Source: JALCLA01 sp965653565 (GTDB taxonomy: Bacteria > Pseudomonadota > Gammaproteobacteria > Xanthomonadales > Xanthomonadaceae). From it: 64,000 nt of DNA. Position numbers and translations under genes: made by a program. Below the pieces are notes generated by a model that did not search any database, was not told the DNA's origin, and was given only the letters and a program-made list of their open reading frames with translations. Each line of letters opens with the position of its first letter. Positions within the stretch are counted from its first letter, which is position 1. Location of the stretch: the NCBI GenBank assembly GCA_965653565.1, contig CBFHAI010000020.1:1-64000 (forward strand). Reading direction: 5' to 3'. Below are positions 8,673 through 16,686 of the stretch, one piece after another.

Positions 8673-10031
8673 CTAAGAAACAGGCAATATCGGCGGATCG
8701 CCGCCGCTTGATATTCCAAGATGCGGGGCAAGCACGTCCAGCAACTCGCCATCAGCGGGCAGGATCAAGACGCGCTGCCGCAGGCAGAACGGCAGCACCC
8801 ATAGTCGAAGCCCCTTGCTCTTCGGGAACTCGAACTTGGGCAGCGGGCTGTCGAAGGTGTCGGTCCTGGGGTAGATCAGTACGACATCGCCCGGTCCGTC
8901 GAGATAGCTCTGCCCGTAGGCGTGCAACTGATAGAAATCCGCTTGGGACAAGCCGTATTTGTCGACACCGTTGGACTTGTGGCTGTCGAGCAGTTTCCAT
9001 TTGGTGTCGAGCACCAGCCGATTCGTCGTACCACGCCGGACCAGCAGGTCCGGTTGTAGCCGGAACCAGTTCTGATTCCGGTGACGCACCAGCGCTTCAC
9101 TGCGCGCCTGGCTTCTGAGAACGAACGGATGCAGCAGCTGGCGGGAAAGATATCTGGCGACGAAAGCCTCGAAAATCGCCTCCATGGGAAAAAGCAGCGA
9201 CGGCGCGTGGTGTTCGCCTTTCCCGGTCAGCGGCGACGTCGCCAGCAGGATCAACCTGGCCCATGCCAGGGCCTCGGAGTAGTACTCCATGCCTCGGTCC
9301 AGGCGTATCTGCCGGAGATCTCGATCGACCTGATCGGATTGCGGGATGTCGGCGAACGCCAGACAAAGCTCACGCGCCAATTGTTGATTCGCTTGTGAGG
9401 CCGTGAAAGCCAAGGCCCACCGCAAGGCCGTGTGCAGGAGCCGATTCTCCGGTCGATCAACCGAGAATTCGTCGTGCTCGGTAACGAAGCGATCGGCGCG
9501 GCACAGGTTCTGGCGCAGGTTTGCGGAAACGAGCAATTTGCCGCGCAGCGCGAACAGTGTGTCGTGCCGCGGCGAATAATCGGAGCGAATGCCGCGTTTG
9601 ACGACATCGCGCGCGGCACGCAGAAACTCGCCGATGAATATCTCCAGCAACGGCATTCGCGTTGCGGCCAACTTCGCACTGTCGGTCTGCAGGTGTCGGA
9701 AACCGCTCAAACAGCACAACATTTCGATCAGCAACTGCCGGCACGGCTGATCGCTTCCATCCATCGCCTTGCCGATCTTGGGCAGAACTTCGATCTGGAA
9801 CCCGCCTGGCGCGCGGATGACACCCACGAAACTGGTCAGTTGCACGGCACGCCACCCATGCCGCTGCGTCAGCCGCGCCCACCCGGATTGATCGCTTGCC
9901 GCGAGCTTCAGACATCGCGCTTGCAGCCAGTCGAAGACTCGCGGCGGTATGCCACGCAGGCCCTCGGGCGTCGACCGGCCCGACTGTTCTGCCGTGAGGA
10001 CGTCGAACTCGTAGACGGTGATCGAGTTCAT
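8673..10031 (-). CDS. mcrC: McrC, nuclease subunit of the McrBC modification-dependent restriction system
   Basis: A 452-residue McrC-family protein. The C-terminal half has the PD-(D/E)xK nuclease signature: QPDLLV (about residue 326), LVLDTKWK (about 340), and the downstream QLHAYGQSY. McrC binds the McrB GTPase ring and cuts DNA that carries modified cytosine between distant recognition sites. It starts at ATG 10031, 9 nt after the mcrB stop codon, so they form one operon. Together they form an intact-looking defence module just outside the left edge of the integrated element. Confidence 0.93.
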   Translation of the reverse strand: MNSITVYEFDVLTAEQSGRSTPEGLRGIPPRVFDWLQARCLKLAASDQSGWARLTQRHGWRAVQLTSFVGVIRAPGGFQIEVLPKIGKAMDGSDQPCRQLLIEMLCCLSGFRHLQTDSAKLAATRMPLLEIFIGEFLRAARDVVKRGIRSDYSPRHDTLFALRGKLLVSANLRQNLCRADRFVTEHDEFSVDRPENRLLHTALRWALAFTASQANQQLARELCLAFADIPQSDQVDRDLRQIRLDRGMEYYSEALAWARLILLATSPLTGKGEHHAPSLLFPMEAIFEAFVARYLSRQLLHPFVLRSQARSEALVRHRNQNWFRLQPDLLVRRGTTNRLVLDTKWKLLDSHKSNGVDKYGLSQADFYQLHAYGQSYLDGPGDVVLIYPRTDTFDSPLPKFEFPKSKGLRLWVLPFCLRQRVLILPADGELLDVLAPHLGISSGGDPPILPVS

Positions 10032-10040
10032 GCCGCGAAC

Positions 10041-12557
10041 TCAATCCATCGGCTGATAAATGCCGATGTAGGCGCGGGGGTTGTCGAACGCGCCGTCCTG
10101 CACTCGATACCTGCGTTTGGCGCTGTAAATCTCGATGCCGTGTTCGTTGCCGAAAAGAGCGGCGAGGTCTTGTTCCTGTTCGCCGGATTCAAGGATGAAC
10201 TGGGCGGTCGGGTCTTGCTTCTGGTTATCGGCGAGCACCAGTCGAATCTTCTGCCAGTCTTCGAAGAAATATTCCTCCAGCAGCGGAAGGACTTTGCTTC
10301 TGAGCACCTCGGCGAGCGCGCGGAATCTCGCCTGAGGGTCTGCGACCTGCGCCAGGTTCGTGAAGTAGGCGTGCCCGATGCAATGATCGCGGTCGTACAG
10401 CGCTTCAATCCGCTCGTTGATGCGCTCGAGCATTCGGCGAATGTCGATGGACCCTTGCGCCGTGGTCACGGTCAAACCCGCCAATGGCGCGCTGGTCGGG
10501 TCGGCTGCATCCTTCTGCTCGCGCGTATCGGGTAACAATGGTACGAACTCGAAGCGACGGCGCAGTGCGGTGTCGAGTAGCGCCAGCGAACGGTCCGCCG
10601 TATTCATCGTGCCCAGGATGTCCACGTTGCCCGGCACCAAGAAGCTTTCGCCGGAATAGGCCAGCGTCGCGGGCTGTGCATTCTCGCCACCGGCACGTTT
10701 GTCGAGTTCGATCAGCGTGATCAATTCGCCGAAAATTTTGCTGATGTTGCCGCGGTTTATCTCGTCGATGACGATGGCGAACCGTTTATCCGGCGCAAGG
10801 CGCGCGCGATGGCACAGTTGCTTGAACGCACCCGGCCGGATCTCGTAGGCGATCTCGCCGCTTTCCGAATTTTCGGCCAGTACCGGACGCAGTCCCTCGA
10901 CGAATTCTTCGTAACCGTAGGATTGATGGAAGGTGACGAAGGTGTAACGATTCAAAGGCTCGTCATCGCTCGGGCCGCGCCTGAGTTCTTCGACCATCTC
11001 GATGAGGTCGGCGCAGGCCTGCTGCCACTCCCCTGCGAAATTCCAGACCGAATCGGCATTCTTGTCGAAGATTTCCGGAGAAACACGCCGCGCGTACTTG
11101 ACCGTCTCCGAACCGCCAACGGTATGTGCTTGCAGATTTGCCCAAAGGACGGCCCGCACATTTCGACTTGAGGCCCGTTTGGCCTTCGCCAGCACGAAAG
11201 GATGCTCGAGCAGATCCCCTACACTGGCTCGTCCGCCCAAGTCGAAGAGCGCAGCCGCGGTGCATTCCCACCAGGTGAGCGTGCCGATGCGGTGATCGAT
11301 GAACTGCGCGCGCCACTCGTTCGGTGAAACCGGCGCGGAATCTTGATAGTCATCCCTCAGTAAATGCAGCAGTTTCAGCGTCTTGCCGGTGCCTGGCGGT
11401 CCATAGTAGATGCGGTTGAAAGGGGCGGTCCTCGGCGTTGCCGAGGAGGACGCGGATGCGGGAATGGCCGGCACGGGCTGTTTGTCCTCGATGACTGATT
11501 CGACGAGGCCGGACGCGGCAGCCAGGCTCGCCAGATCGATATCGAAATAGGGTTTGAGTAAGGTGGTTTCGAACTCCGGCAAATCTTCCTCGCTCACTTG
11601 CCAGAAAGTCGTATTGCCTTGCGGAGACCAGCCTTTCTTGTGGTTCTCATAGCGCTCGGTGCGACTGGCCGCCTTCACTACGCGGTAGCTGCGCTGCAGC
11701 CAGCCCTCGCCTTTCGCACAGGGCTGCGCCTTTGATGTGAACTGTCCGATCAGTTGCGGACTGTTGCCGTGGCACAGGAAGAACAACGTGCCGACCGGGA
11801 CCGTGGCGAAGTTCTTTCCCTGCTTGCCTTTTTGTTCGTCGCCCGGCCCGGGAGCGTTGGTTTCACCGAACATCGCGGCAATTCCCTCCCGCTGCAACTG
11901 CTGACGCTCGGCTTCGGTGAAGGTGGGGCTGCCGTGCGAAAGTTTCCAGATGGCCAAATTCTTCGGCCCCCATGCCTGCCAGATCTGCTGACCGAACTCC
12001 AGGATTCCGAGATCGGCGGGACGTCGCGCCAGCGCCGCCTTCTGCAGCGCCGCCATGCTCTGGTTCGCGGTGCCGCCGACAAAGACCGCCAACGGCGCTT
12101 TCTTGAAAATATCGACGATCACCGGCGCCTGACGATCCTGATAATGGAAGGCGACCTTCCACTTGATGGCCTCGCCAAGATGTTCGAAAGCCTCCAGCCC
12201 GTCGATGTCGCCCAGGGCGGCAAGCGCGGCGACCTGTGCCACGTGTTGTCGCACTCGTTCGAACGCCTGTTGCGCCGTCGCGCCCAACGATGAATACCAG
12301 CCGTGGGTGTCCGAGTAACTGAGCTTGTCGTCGGTCCTTTTCTCCTCGGCGTCTTTGCGCGAGAAAATTCCGAACTTGAACGCCGAGCCGCCCCAGATGC
12401 TGCCCAACCCATCGAGCCGCGATTCGATCCAGTAGGTGAAGCTGTCTTTCGAACCGGCCCGCGTGTAGTCATCCAGCGTCATCGCAGCCAGACGCTCGCG
12501 CGGCCACACTCGCAGGAATTCATCCCAAAGATCGTAGTGCGGTTGCAGATCGCTCAC
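10041..12557 (-). CDS. mcrB: McrB, AAA+ GTPase and DNA-recognition subunit
   Basis: An 838-residue AAA+ GTPase. Visible motifs are Walker A GPPGTGKT (about 386-393), Walker B FAIVIDEINRG (about 594-604) and MNTADRS (about 648-654). The last replaces the usual sensor region and is the McrB GTP-specificity motif. The N-terminal 370 residues form the target-reading region; they do not resemble the short E. coli McrB reader, so the recognised modification may differ. I chose GTG at 12557. It overlaps the stop of a small upstream gene (GTGA), and a GGGAAG sits 7 nt before it. The longer upstream frame is Arg-rich and noncoding in character. Confidence 0.92.
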   Translation of the reverse strand: MSDLQPHYDLWDEFLRVWPRERLAAMTLDDYTRAGSKDSFTYWIESRLDGLGSIWGGSAFKFGIFSRKDAEEKRTDDKLSYSDTHGWYSSLGATAQQAFERVRQHVAQVAALAALGDIDGLEAFEHLGEAIKWKVAFHYQDRQAPVIVDIFKKAPLAVFVGGTANQSMAALQKAALARRPADLGILEFGQQIWQAWGPKNLAIWKLSHGSPTFTEAERQQLQREGIAAMFGETNAPGPGDEQKGKQGKNFATVPVGTLFFLCHGNSPQLIGQFTSKAQPCAKGEGWLQRSYRVVKAASRTERYENHKKGWSPQGNTTFWQVSEEDLPEFETTLLKPYFDIDLASLAAASGLVESVIEDKQPVPAIPASASSSATPRTAPFNRIYYGPPGTGKTLKLLHLLRDDYQDSAPVSPNEWRAQFIDHRIGTLTWWECTAAALFDLGGRASVGDLLEHPFVLAKAKRASSRNVRAVLWANLQAHTVGGSETVKYARRVSPEIFDKNADSVWNFAGEWQQACADLIEMVEELRRGPSDDEPLNRYTFVTFHQSYGYEEFVEGLRPVLAENSESGEIAYEIRPGAFKQLCHRARLAPDKRFAIVIDEINRGNISKIFGELITLIELDKRAGGENAQPATLAYSGESFLVPGNVDILGTMNTADRSLALLDTALRRRFEFVPLLPDTREQKDAADPTSAPLAGLTVTTAQGSIDIRRMLERINERIEALYDRDHCIGHAYFTNLAQVADPQARFRALAEVLRSKVLPLLEEYFFEDWQKIRLVLADNQKQDPTAQFILESGEQEQDLAALFGNEHGIEIYSAKRRYRVQDGAFDNPRAYIGIYQPMD

Positions 12558-12697
12558 CGCATGCTTCCCGGACACATCGGGTTGCCGTGGACGACGACGA
12601 TCGACGCGAGGGCGCTGGCGATCGTGCCGGTGGGCTTCGCAGCGCACTCGGCGCGTGCTGAAGCGGCGAGTGACATGGGTTCGGTGTCGATGGACAT
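12554..12697 (-). CDS. Small protein coupled to mcrB
   Basis: A 47-residue frame starting MSIDTEPMSLAASARAECAA. It has a strong GGAGGG ribosome site 8 nt before its ATG, and its stop overlaps the mcrB GTG start (GTGA). No motif is recognised. It may be a true small subunit or regulator of the McrBC system, or a leader that sets mcrB translation. Confidence 0.5.
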   Translation of the reverse strand: MSIDTEPMSLAASARAECAAKPTGTIASALASIVVVHGNPMCPGSMR

Positions 12698-12840
12698 GCG
12701 ATGAGCCCTCCGGTGACGGCGCCCATTGTGCGGGGCCGCGAGAGCAGAGGGTAGGTGACAAATTCTTATGCCATGCCGGCAATCGCATGCGATGTTCGAG
12801 CGTAAGCCAACGTCGGCGCACCCTGACCGTTCGCGGCACA

Positions 12841-12870
12841 AAAAACCCGCCACTGGGGCGGGTTCTTTTG
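12841..12870. terminator. Bidirectional terminator-like hairpin
   Basis: An AACCCGCC/GGCGGGTT 8-bp stem encloses a 5-nt loop, with an A-run before it and TCTTTT after it. It lies in the 326-bp gap between the mcrB-coupled gene and the island edge. A very similar hairpin sits at the same relative position beside tRNA-Leu at 33753-33781. The rest of this gap shows no gene. Confidence 0.75.
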
Positions 12871-12913
12871 GTTCTCGAAGGTCGCCGCTGCAGCGAACGT
12901 TCGCGAACCATGC

Positions 12914-12930
12914 GTTGGTGCCAGGAGAGG
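12914..12930. other. Candidate distal attachment site: imperfect copy of the tRNA-Leu 3' end
   Basis: GTTGGTGCCAGGAGAGG matches the tRNA-Leu 3' end at 33831-33848 with a single missing C. The 70 bp before it also resemble the tRNA-proximal flank (similar hairpin, GCGAACGTTCGCG against GCGAACGTACGCG). Sequence to the right becomes AT-rich at once. It marks the likely left end of the integrated element, although the one-base gap means it need not be the functional core. Confidence 0.55.
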
Positions 12931-13023
12931 CGGCCTATGTACTTGCTAACGAATTGACTTTAAAGAATTATTCACCACCAAGCGCCAATAGTACCCGCTC
13001 TGTTACCCATGCGCGGGTGTCGA

Positions 13024-13881
13024 CTACTGGAACAACTCGTCCATTCGTTGCCTGGTTAACTCTGCGCCCCAATACACGTAAAGAATATGTGCGATTGAAT
13101 CGCGATTGGCGTCGAGCGTCCCCCGGTCAAGGATGTGTCTCCACGTTCCAATGTACGCGAGCAGCGTTTTGTTGTGCACATAGCACTGCTGTTTCAACAC
13201 GTTGTCGATCGCAGCATCCACTCGGCGCGGCAATATCGTGCCCGCATTTTCGTATCGCTCAATCAACGAAGCTTGGACGTTGAGCATCGTCATGACATTG
13301 ATATGCAAAAGAGGTCTTGCCTTATGGACTGCCGCTGCAGCTTCCCACTGCCAAGGTAATTCCTCACTCATTGCTTCCAAAACATCCATGAGGCTCAAGT
13401 GTCGAGCCTCGTTGCCAACCTGCAGGAACGCCACTTTAACGTTGGCGTCTCTAAATATCGTCTCCTGAATCGACGTTGCGGCGCGCGAAAGCTCAGCGCG
13501 GAGGTTGGCAACCCCTTGGCTTGCAGCGAGGTCTACCAAGGCTTCTGCGCTGGCGGCTGCGGACTTGGCTGAGCGCTCGGCACTGGCCGCCGATTCCTTT
13601 GAGCTATGCACCAGAAGAAGGACGGTGATGAAAGTGAACACGGTCCCGAGGACGCCTCCGGCATAGTCGCCGAATTGCCCCCATGCTGCAGGATGAGCCT
13701 TAATTCCTAGAGCGAAGAAATACCGGGCGTACAATCCGAATGCGAAGAACGCCGCCAAGGCTGAAGCGGCCAGAGTGTAGTGCCACACATATCTCGACAC
13801 ATGGCTTTGAGGCTTTAATAGATTCATTTCCGAATTGTGTGGCGGTGATGTATCCGCCAATGTTCGCGTTGACCCACTCAC
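13024..13881 (-). CDS. Membrane protein resembling phage abortive-infection (pAbi-like) proteins
   Basis: A 285-residue protein with two N-terminal transmembrane helices (about 30-60 and 70-92) and a cytoplasmic helical domain. The second helix is led by WGQFGDYAGGVLGTVFTFIT, a pattern typical of 'putative phage abortive infection' proteins and related two-helix proteins. An Ala/Ser-rich coiled region (about 95-130) follows. Start: GTG at 13881 with GAGGAAG about 6 nt upstream; ATG at 13827 is the alternative. It is the outermost gene of the island and lower in GC than core genes, as expected for a moron or defence gene. Function is inferred from the pattern and position only. Confidence 0.6.
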   Translation of the reverse strand: MSGSTRTLADTSPPHNSEMNLLKPQSHVSRYVWHYTLAASALAAFFAFGLYARYFFALGIKAHPAAWGQFGDYAGGVLGTVFTFITVLLLVHSSKESAASAERSAKSAAASAEALVDLAASQGVANLRAELSRAATSIQETIFRDANVKVAFLQVGNEARHLSLMDVLEAMSEELPWQWEAAAAVHKARPLLHINVMTMLNVQASLIERYENAGTILPRRVDAAIDNVLKQQCYVHNKTLLAYIGTWRHILDRGTLDANRDSIAHILYVYWGAELTRQRMDELFQ

Positions 13882-13970
13882 GTCTGCTTCCTCATATGCG
13901 GAATTTCGGATTCTGCGCTGACGGAGCGATGAGTGATAGGTGGCAGATTCCTAGATGCAGTGCAGCAACG

Positions 13971-13992
13971 AACTACCGGTTTTCCGGTAGTT
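13971..13992. terminator. Palindrome AACTACCGG-TTTT-CCGGTAGTT
   Basis: A perfect 9-bp stem with a 4-nt loop, 9 bp beyond the stop codon of the reverse-strand SLOG-like gene. It is probably its terminator, although no long T-run follows. It resembles the palindromes near 18363-18672. Confidence 0.5.
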
Positions 13993-14001
13993 TCTCGGCG
14001 C

Positions 14002-14397
14002 CTAGCCCAGCGGCCGCGGCTTCACGCGCCACACCCTGAGCCCGGCATCGGCGGCCTTGTCAACGAACCAGTCCGGCCCGTCGAACGCCACGACGCCTTG
14101 CGCCGGCTGCCGGAATATCTCGGCGGGCCGAACATAGCGCACCCGCACGCGTCGAGACTGTGCCCACCGATCCGCGTAGTACGTCGTTCGCACGGCGCTG
14201 CAATAGCGAATCTCTGCGACGCCTCGCTCACCGTGCACGCGATCGAGGACGTTCGTCACGAACGACTTGTCGTTGAACCACTTCGCGCCGGTCACGATCA
14301 GGGTTAGCGCCAGGCCCTCACGTTCCAGCTCACGGACTTCCTGCGCCCGCTTCCATATCCAGTGCTCGAAATCTCGATCGCGGGTGTTGAAGCCCAT
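14002..14397 (-). CDS. YspA/DUF2493-like SLOG-family protein, degenerate
   Basis: A 131-residue protein. LTLIVTGAKWFNDKSFVTNV and the closing GLRVWRVKPR match the strand-helix frame of small SLOG proteins (YspA, cpYpsA-related), which bind nucleotides or nucleotide-derived ligands. The usual GGARGAD ligand loop is replaced by YCSAVRTTYYADRW, so binding may be altered. Many phages and islands carry such genes. Role here unknown. Confidence 0.6.
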   Translation of the reverse strand: MGFNTRDRDFEHWIWKRAQEVRELEREGLALTLIVTGAKWFNDKSFVTNVLDRVHGERGVAEIRYCSAVRTTYYADRWAQSRRVRVRYVRPAEIFRQPAQGVVAFDGPDWFVDKAADAGLRVWRVKPRPLG

Positions 14398-14418
14398 GGA
14401 AATTCACGACCGGCTAGC

Positions 14419-14961
14419 TCAGGTCACCGCGCGAAGCGATGGACTGGTTCGACCGGGTCTTTGGATGCGCATGAAGCTGGCTAGCGCGTCTCTTGCCGCA
14501 CAAAGCAGGGTTATCACGTCTCCGCGGGTGCCATCGCGTCGAGTCAGGAAGACAAGATACGGGTCATCGTGCATCTTGTTCTCTTCGACGTACGCAGCTT
14601 CAAGTGAAACGATCTCGCCAGCACCGATGTGCAACGAGTCCATCCTCCGGCTCGGCGTGCCATAGGCAACTTCCGTAATGTCGGCAGAGCCATCGCGAAG
14701 GTTCTTGTAGACGGCCGCCAGATTGATCGCATCGCGGTAGGCGCCGCCTGATCGAATCGAGAGGAAGTCGAAGAACGCGGCCAGTCCATCGAACCCCACA
14801 GTCCGCTCCGCATCAGTTCGTTGTGTGTAGGTGAAACATTGCTCGGCACAGTCGACAAGCGTGGCGGCGGCCGTCAACGACACGCGAATTTCACCGGAAT
14901 ACAAGAAGCAATCGCCTATCGCCGGCTCGACGAACCAGGTAAAGAATTCCTCAGGTTTCAT
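14419..14961 (-). CDS. Hypothetical phage/island protein
   Basis: A 180-residue acidic soluble protein with no recognised motif. I chose ATG 14961 (MKPEEFFTWFVEP), because the longer frame would run into the gene upstream. The start lies 17 nt after that gene's stop, so the two are probably cotranscribed. Confidence 0.6.
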   Translation of the reverse strand: MKPEEFFTWFVEPAIGDCFLYSGEIRVSLTAAATLVDCAEQCFTYTQRTDAERTVGFDGLAAFFDFLSIRSGGAYRDAINLAAVYKNLRDGSADITEVAYGTPSRRMDSLHIGAGEIVSLEAAYVEENKMHDDPYLVFLTRRDGTRGDVITLLCAARDALASFMRIQRPGRTSPSLRAVT

Positions 14962-14978
14962 CGACACGGCGGGCTCCT

Positions 14979-15161
14979 CTATTCGGGCTTGGGTTTCGAG
15001 TCGGGCACCAGCTGCACCGGATAATCTTGCCACCAATTCTTACGGTGTCTTCCCTTACGGCGGGCTGATTCCCGGTCGCGATCGGCTTGGGTCTGCGGGG
15101 AAGGGCCGCGGGGGATCAGGTGGCCGAAGATGTACGCGGCAGGGGTGAGGTTGTCGCTCAT
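14979..15161 (-). CDS. Small basic hypothetical protein
   Basis: A 60-residue protein, MSDNLTPAAYIFGHLIPRG at its start, then a charged, Arg/Lys-rich helix. Its ATG overlaps the stop of the 71-residue gene upstream (ATGA), which fixes the start and implies coupling. No family recognised. Confidence 0.55.
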   Translation of the reverse strand: MSDNLTPAAYIFGHLIPRGPSPQTQADRDRESARRKGRHRKNWWQDYPVQLVPDSKPKPE

Positions 15162-15373
15162 GCGCTTGCGCTCGGCCTGGGTTGTAGGGCGCTCACCGTG
15201 AACAGTCCTGGGACATCGTGTAGCGCGATCACCGCGAAGGCGCCCCACTGCTGAGCATAGGCACGCGTACGCGTCTCGTAGGCCCGTCCGTCGCGCAGGA
15301 TGACGCGCACAAGGGTTCCGGGAGGATGGGACCGATTCCAGTCGGTGGCTGATTCGTAGGGTGTGGAATGCAT
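15158..15373 (-). CDS. Small hypothetical protein
   Basis: A 71-residue protein, predicted to be mostly beta strand (TLVRVILRDGRAYETRTRAY, WGAFAVIAL). It begins a three-gene reverse-strand run (15373 to 14419) with coupled junctions. No family recognised. Confidence 0.55.
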   Translation of the reverse strand: MHSTPYESATDWNRSHPPGTLVRVILRDGRAYETRTRAYAQQWGAFAVIALHDVPGLFTVSALQPRPSASA

Positions 15374-15485
15374 GGCCCAGCATGCAGACGTGGTGTCTCA
15401 AGGCGAGCGACAGCCCAACCGATTGCTCCGCGACGGCGCGCCGCCTTACTCTGGGCGTGGCCGTGAAGACGGCGAGGGAGCCGAA

Positions 15486-15635
15486 ATGCCACGCAGCCTA
15501 CTCGTCTTGGTAATTGTCAACGCCACCGTGTTGGCGCCCTTCTTCTTTGTCAAAGCTCGGTGGCTAGATCTTGCCCTGTGCATCGCAGTAGCGAGCATTG
15601 CAGCCGTGTCCTTGTATCGAACACGTAAGCCTTAG
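15486..15635 (+). CDS. Small two-helix membrane protein
   Basis: A 49-residue protein made almost entirely of two hydrophobic helices (LLVLVIVNATVLAPFFFV and LALCIAVASIAAVSL). It has a good ribosome site (GAGGGAG, 6 nt before ATG 15486). It is one of few forward-strand genes in the island. Function unknown; small size and topology would also fit a toxin or holin-like peptide, but nothing specific supports that. Confidence 0.5.
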   Translation: MPRSLLVLVIVNATVLAPFFFVKARWLDLALCIAVASIAAVSLYRTRKP

Positions 15636-15638
15636 AAG

Positions 15639-16592
15639 CTATGCCGCCATCCGATGTTCGTAGTAGGGTCGATCGCGATCGTCGAGAATCGCCTGCATCG
15701 CCGCTAGGTTCTTCGGATCGGGCGACAGCCACGCGTCGATGTTCTCAGGCTTGATCGGGATCACGCACCGATCGTGGCCGGCGGCGGCGACTTCGGCCGG
15801 CGGCTCGTCGGTGATCGCGGCGAACGACAGCAGTTCTTCGTCGCCCTGCCGCCAGTGAGACCACAAGCACGCAACGAACATCGGCTGCGGCGGATTCGGC
15901 CGGAATTCGAGGATGACGTTTTCCTCCTTCTCGCCCGGCGCCAGCTCACGCCGCTCGACGTTGTGGCGGCTGACGTTCTCGTAGAAGGCATCCATCACCA
16001 TGATGCCGTGCGAGTAACCGAACAGGTCTTTCCAGAAGTGTTCGAGGTTGTCGCGCCGCGCGTTGTAGGTGCCCGGATATTTGAAGTCGTAGTTCGCCGG
16101 CTTGCCGATCGGTCGGCACTGATACCGCATCGGCTTGATGACACGGCGGCCATTTTCCATCACCAGAACAGGCGCGTACCAACCGGGGAAGATGCGCGAG
16201 TCCTTCGGCTTGGGCTCGCTGCGCCGGATGTCGGCAAGCTTCCCCATCGCCCATTCGACTTTTTTCGACGAGATGCGCTGATCCTCTAGTGCCTTCTTCG
16301 TGGTCTTCGTTTGCAGCGTGCGCTCGGCGTCGGCCAGGCGCTTCCGCTGAGCGAATATCTCCTGTTCGAGCTTCGTCACCTGCTCGCGGTTGTATTCGTC
16401 GATCAGCGTGCGAATCTGCTGCTCGTGTTCGTTGCGCGGGTTGGCGAACGCGGCATCCATCGCTTTCGGGAAGTTGAGGCGCTGCTGCTTCCGGTCGCCA
16501 TAGAGTTTGACGAACTCGAACCAATCCATCTCCGCGTCGACCACGCGGATGTACTTCATGTAGTCCGCCCACACCATCGCCGAGTAACACAT
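15639..16592 (-). CDS. SRAP-family (YedK/HMCES-like) protein with coiled-coil insertion
   Basis: A 317-residue SRAP protein. The family forms a thiazolidine DNA-protein crosslink with abasic sites through Cys2 and has autoprotease activity. Key residues are visible: MCYS at the start, NARRDN (about 185), DAFYEN in place of the usual GFYEW, and AGHDRCVIP near residue 278, equivalent to the active-site His region. SRAP proteins are usually about 220 residues. Here a charged helical insert of roughly 90 residues (about 45-135) follows the N-terminal segment. It overlaps nothing and faces the small membrane gene across 4 nt. Phages often carry SRAP genes; protection of abasic or modified DNA is plausible. 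Confidence 0.82.
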   Translation of the reverse strand: MCYSAMVWADYMKYIRVVDAEMDWFEFVKLYGDRKQQRLNFPKAMDAAFANPRNEHEQQIRTLIDEYNREQVTKLEQEIFAQRKRLADAERTLQTKTTKKALEDQRISSKKVEWAMGKLADIRRSEPKPKDSRIFPGWYAPVLVMENGRRVIKPMRYQCRPIGKPANYDFKYPGTYNARRDNLEHFWKDLFGYSHGIMVMDAFYENVSRHNVERRELAPGEKEENVILEFRPNPPQPMFVACLWSHWRQGDEELLSFAAITDEPPAEVAAAGHDRCVIPIKPENIDAWLSPDPKNLAAMQAILDDRDRPYYEHRMAA

Positions 16593-16686
16593 GCCCGAGC
16601 CCCGATTCCCTGACGGCCCAATCCTAGCGCCGTGGGCGGCCGGTTGCTCGTAGCCGAGTGCCGGGGTCGGTTGCTACGCTTTCGGC

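Noticed and set aside
12700..12911. Upstream extension of the mcrB frame to 12911
   Set aside because: Arg/His-rich translation, overlaps a terminator hairpin, and a coupled GTG start at 12557 explains the gene.
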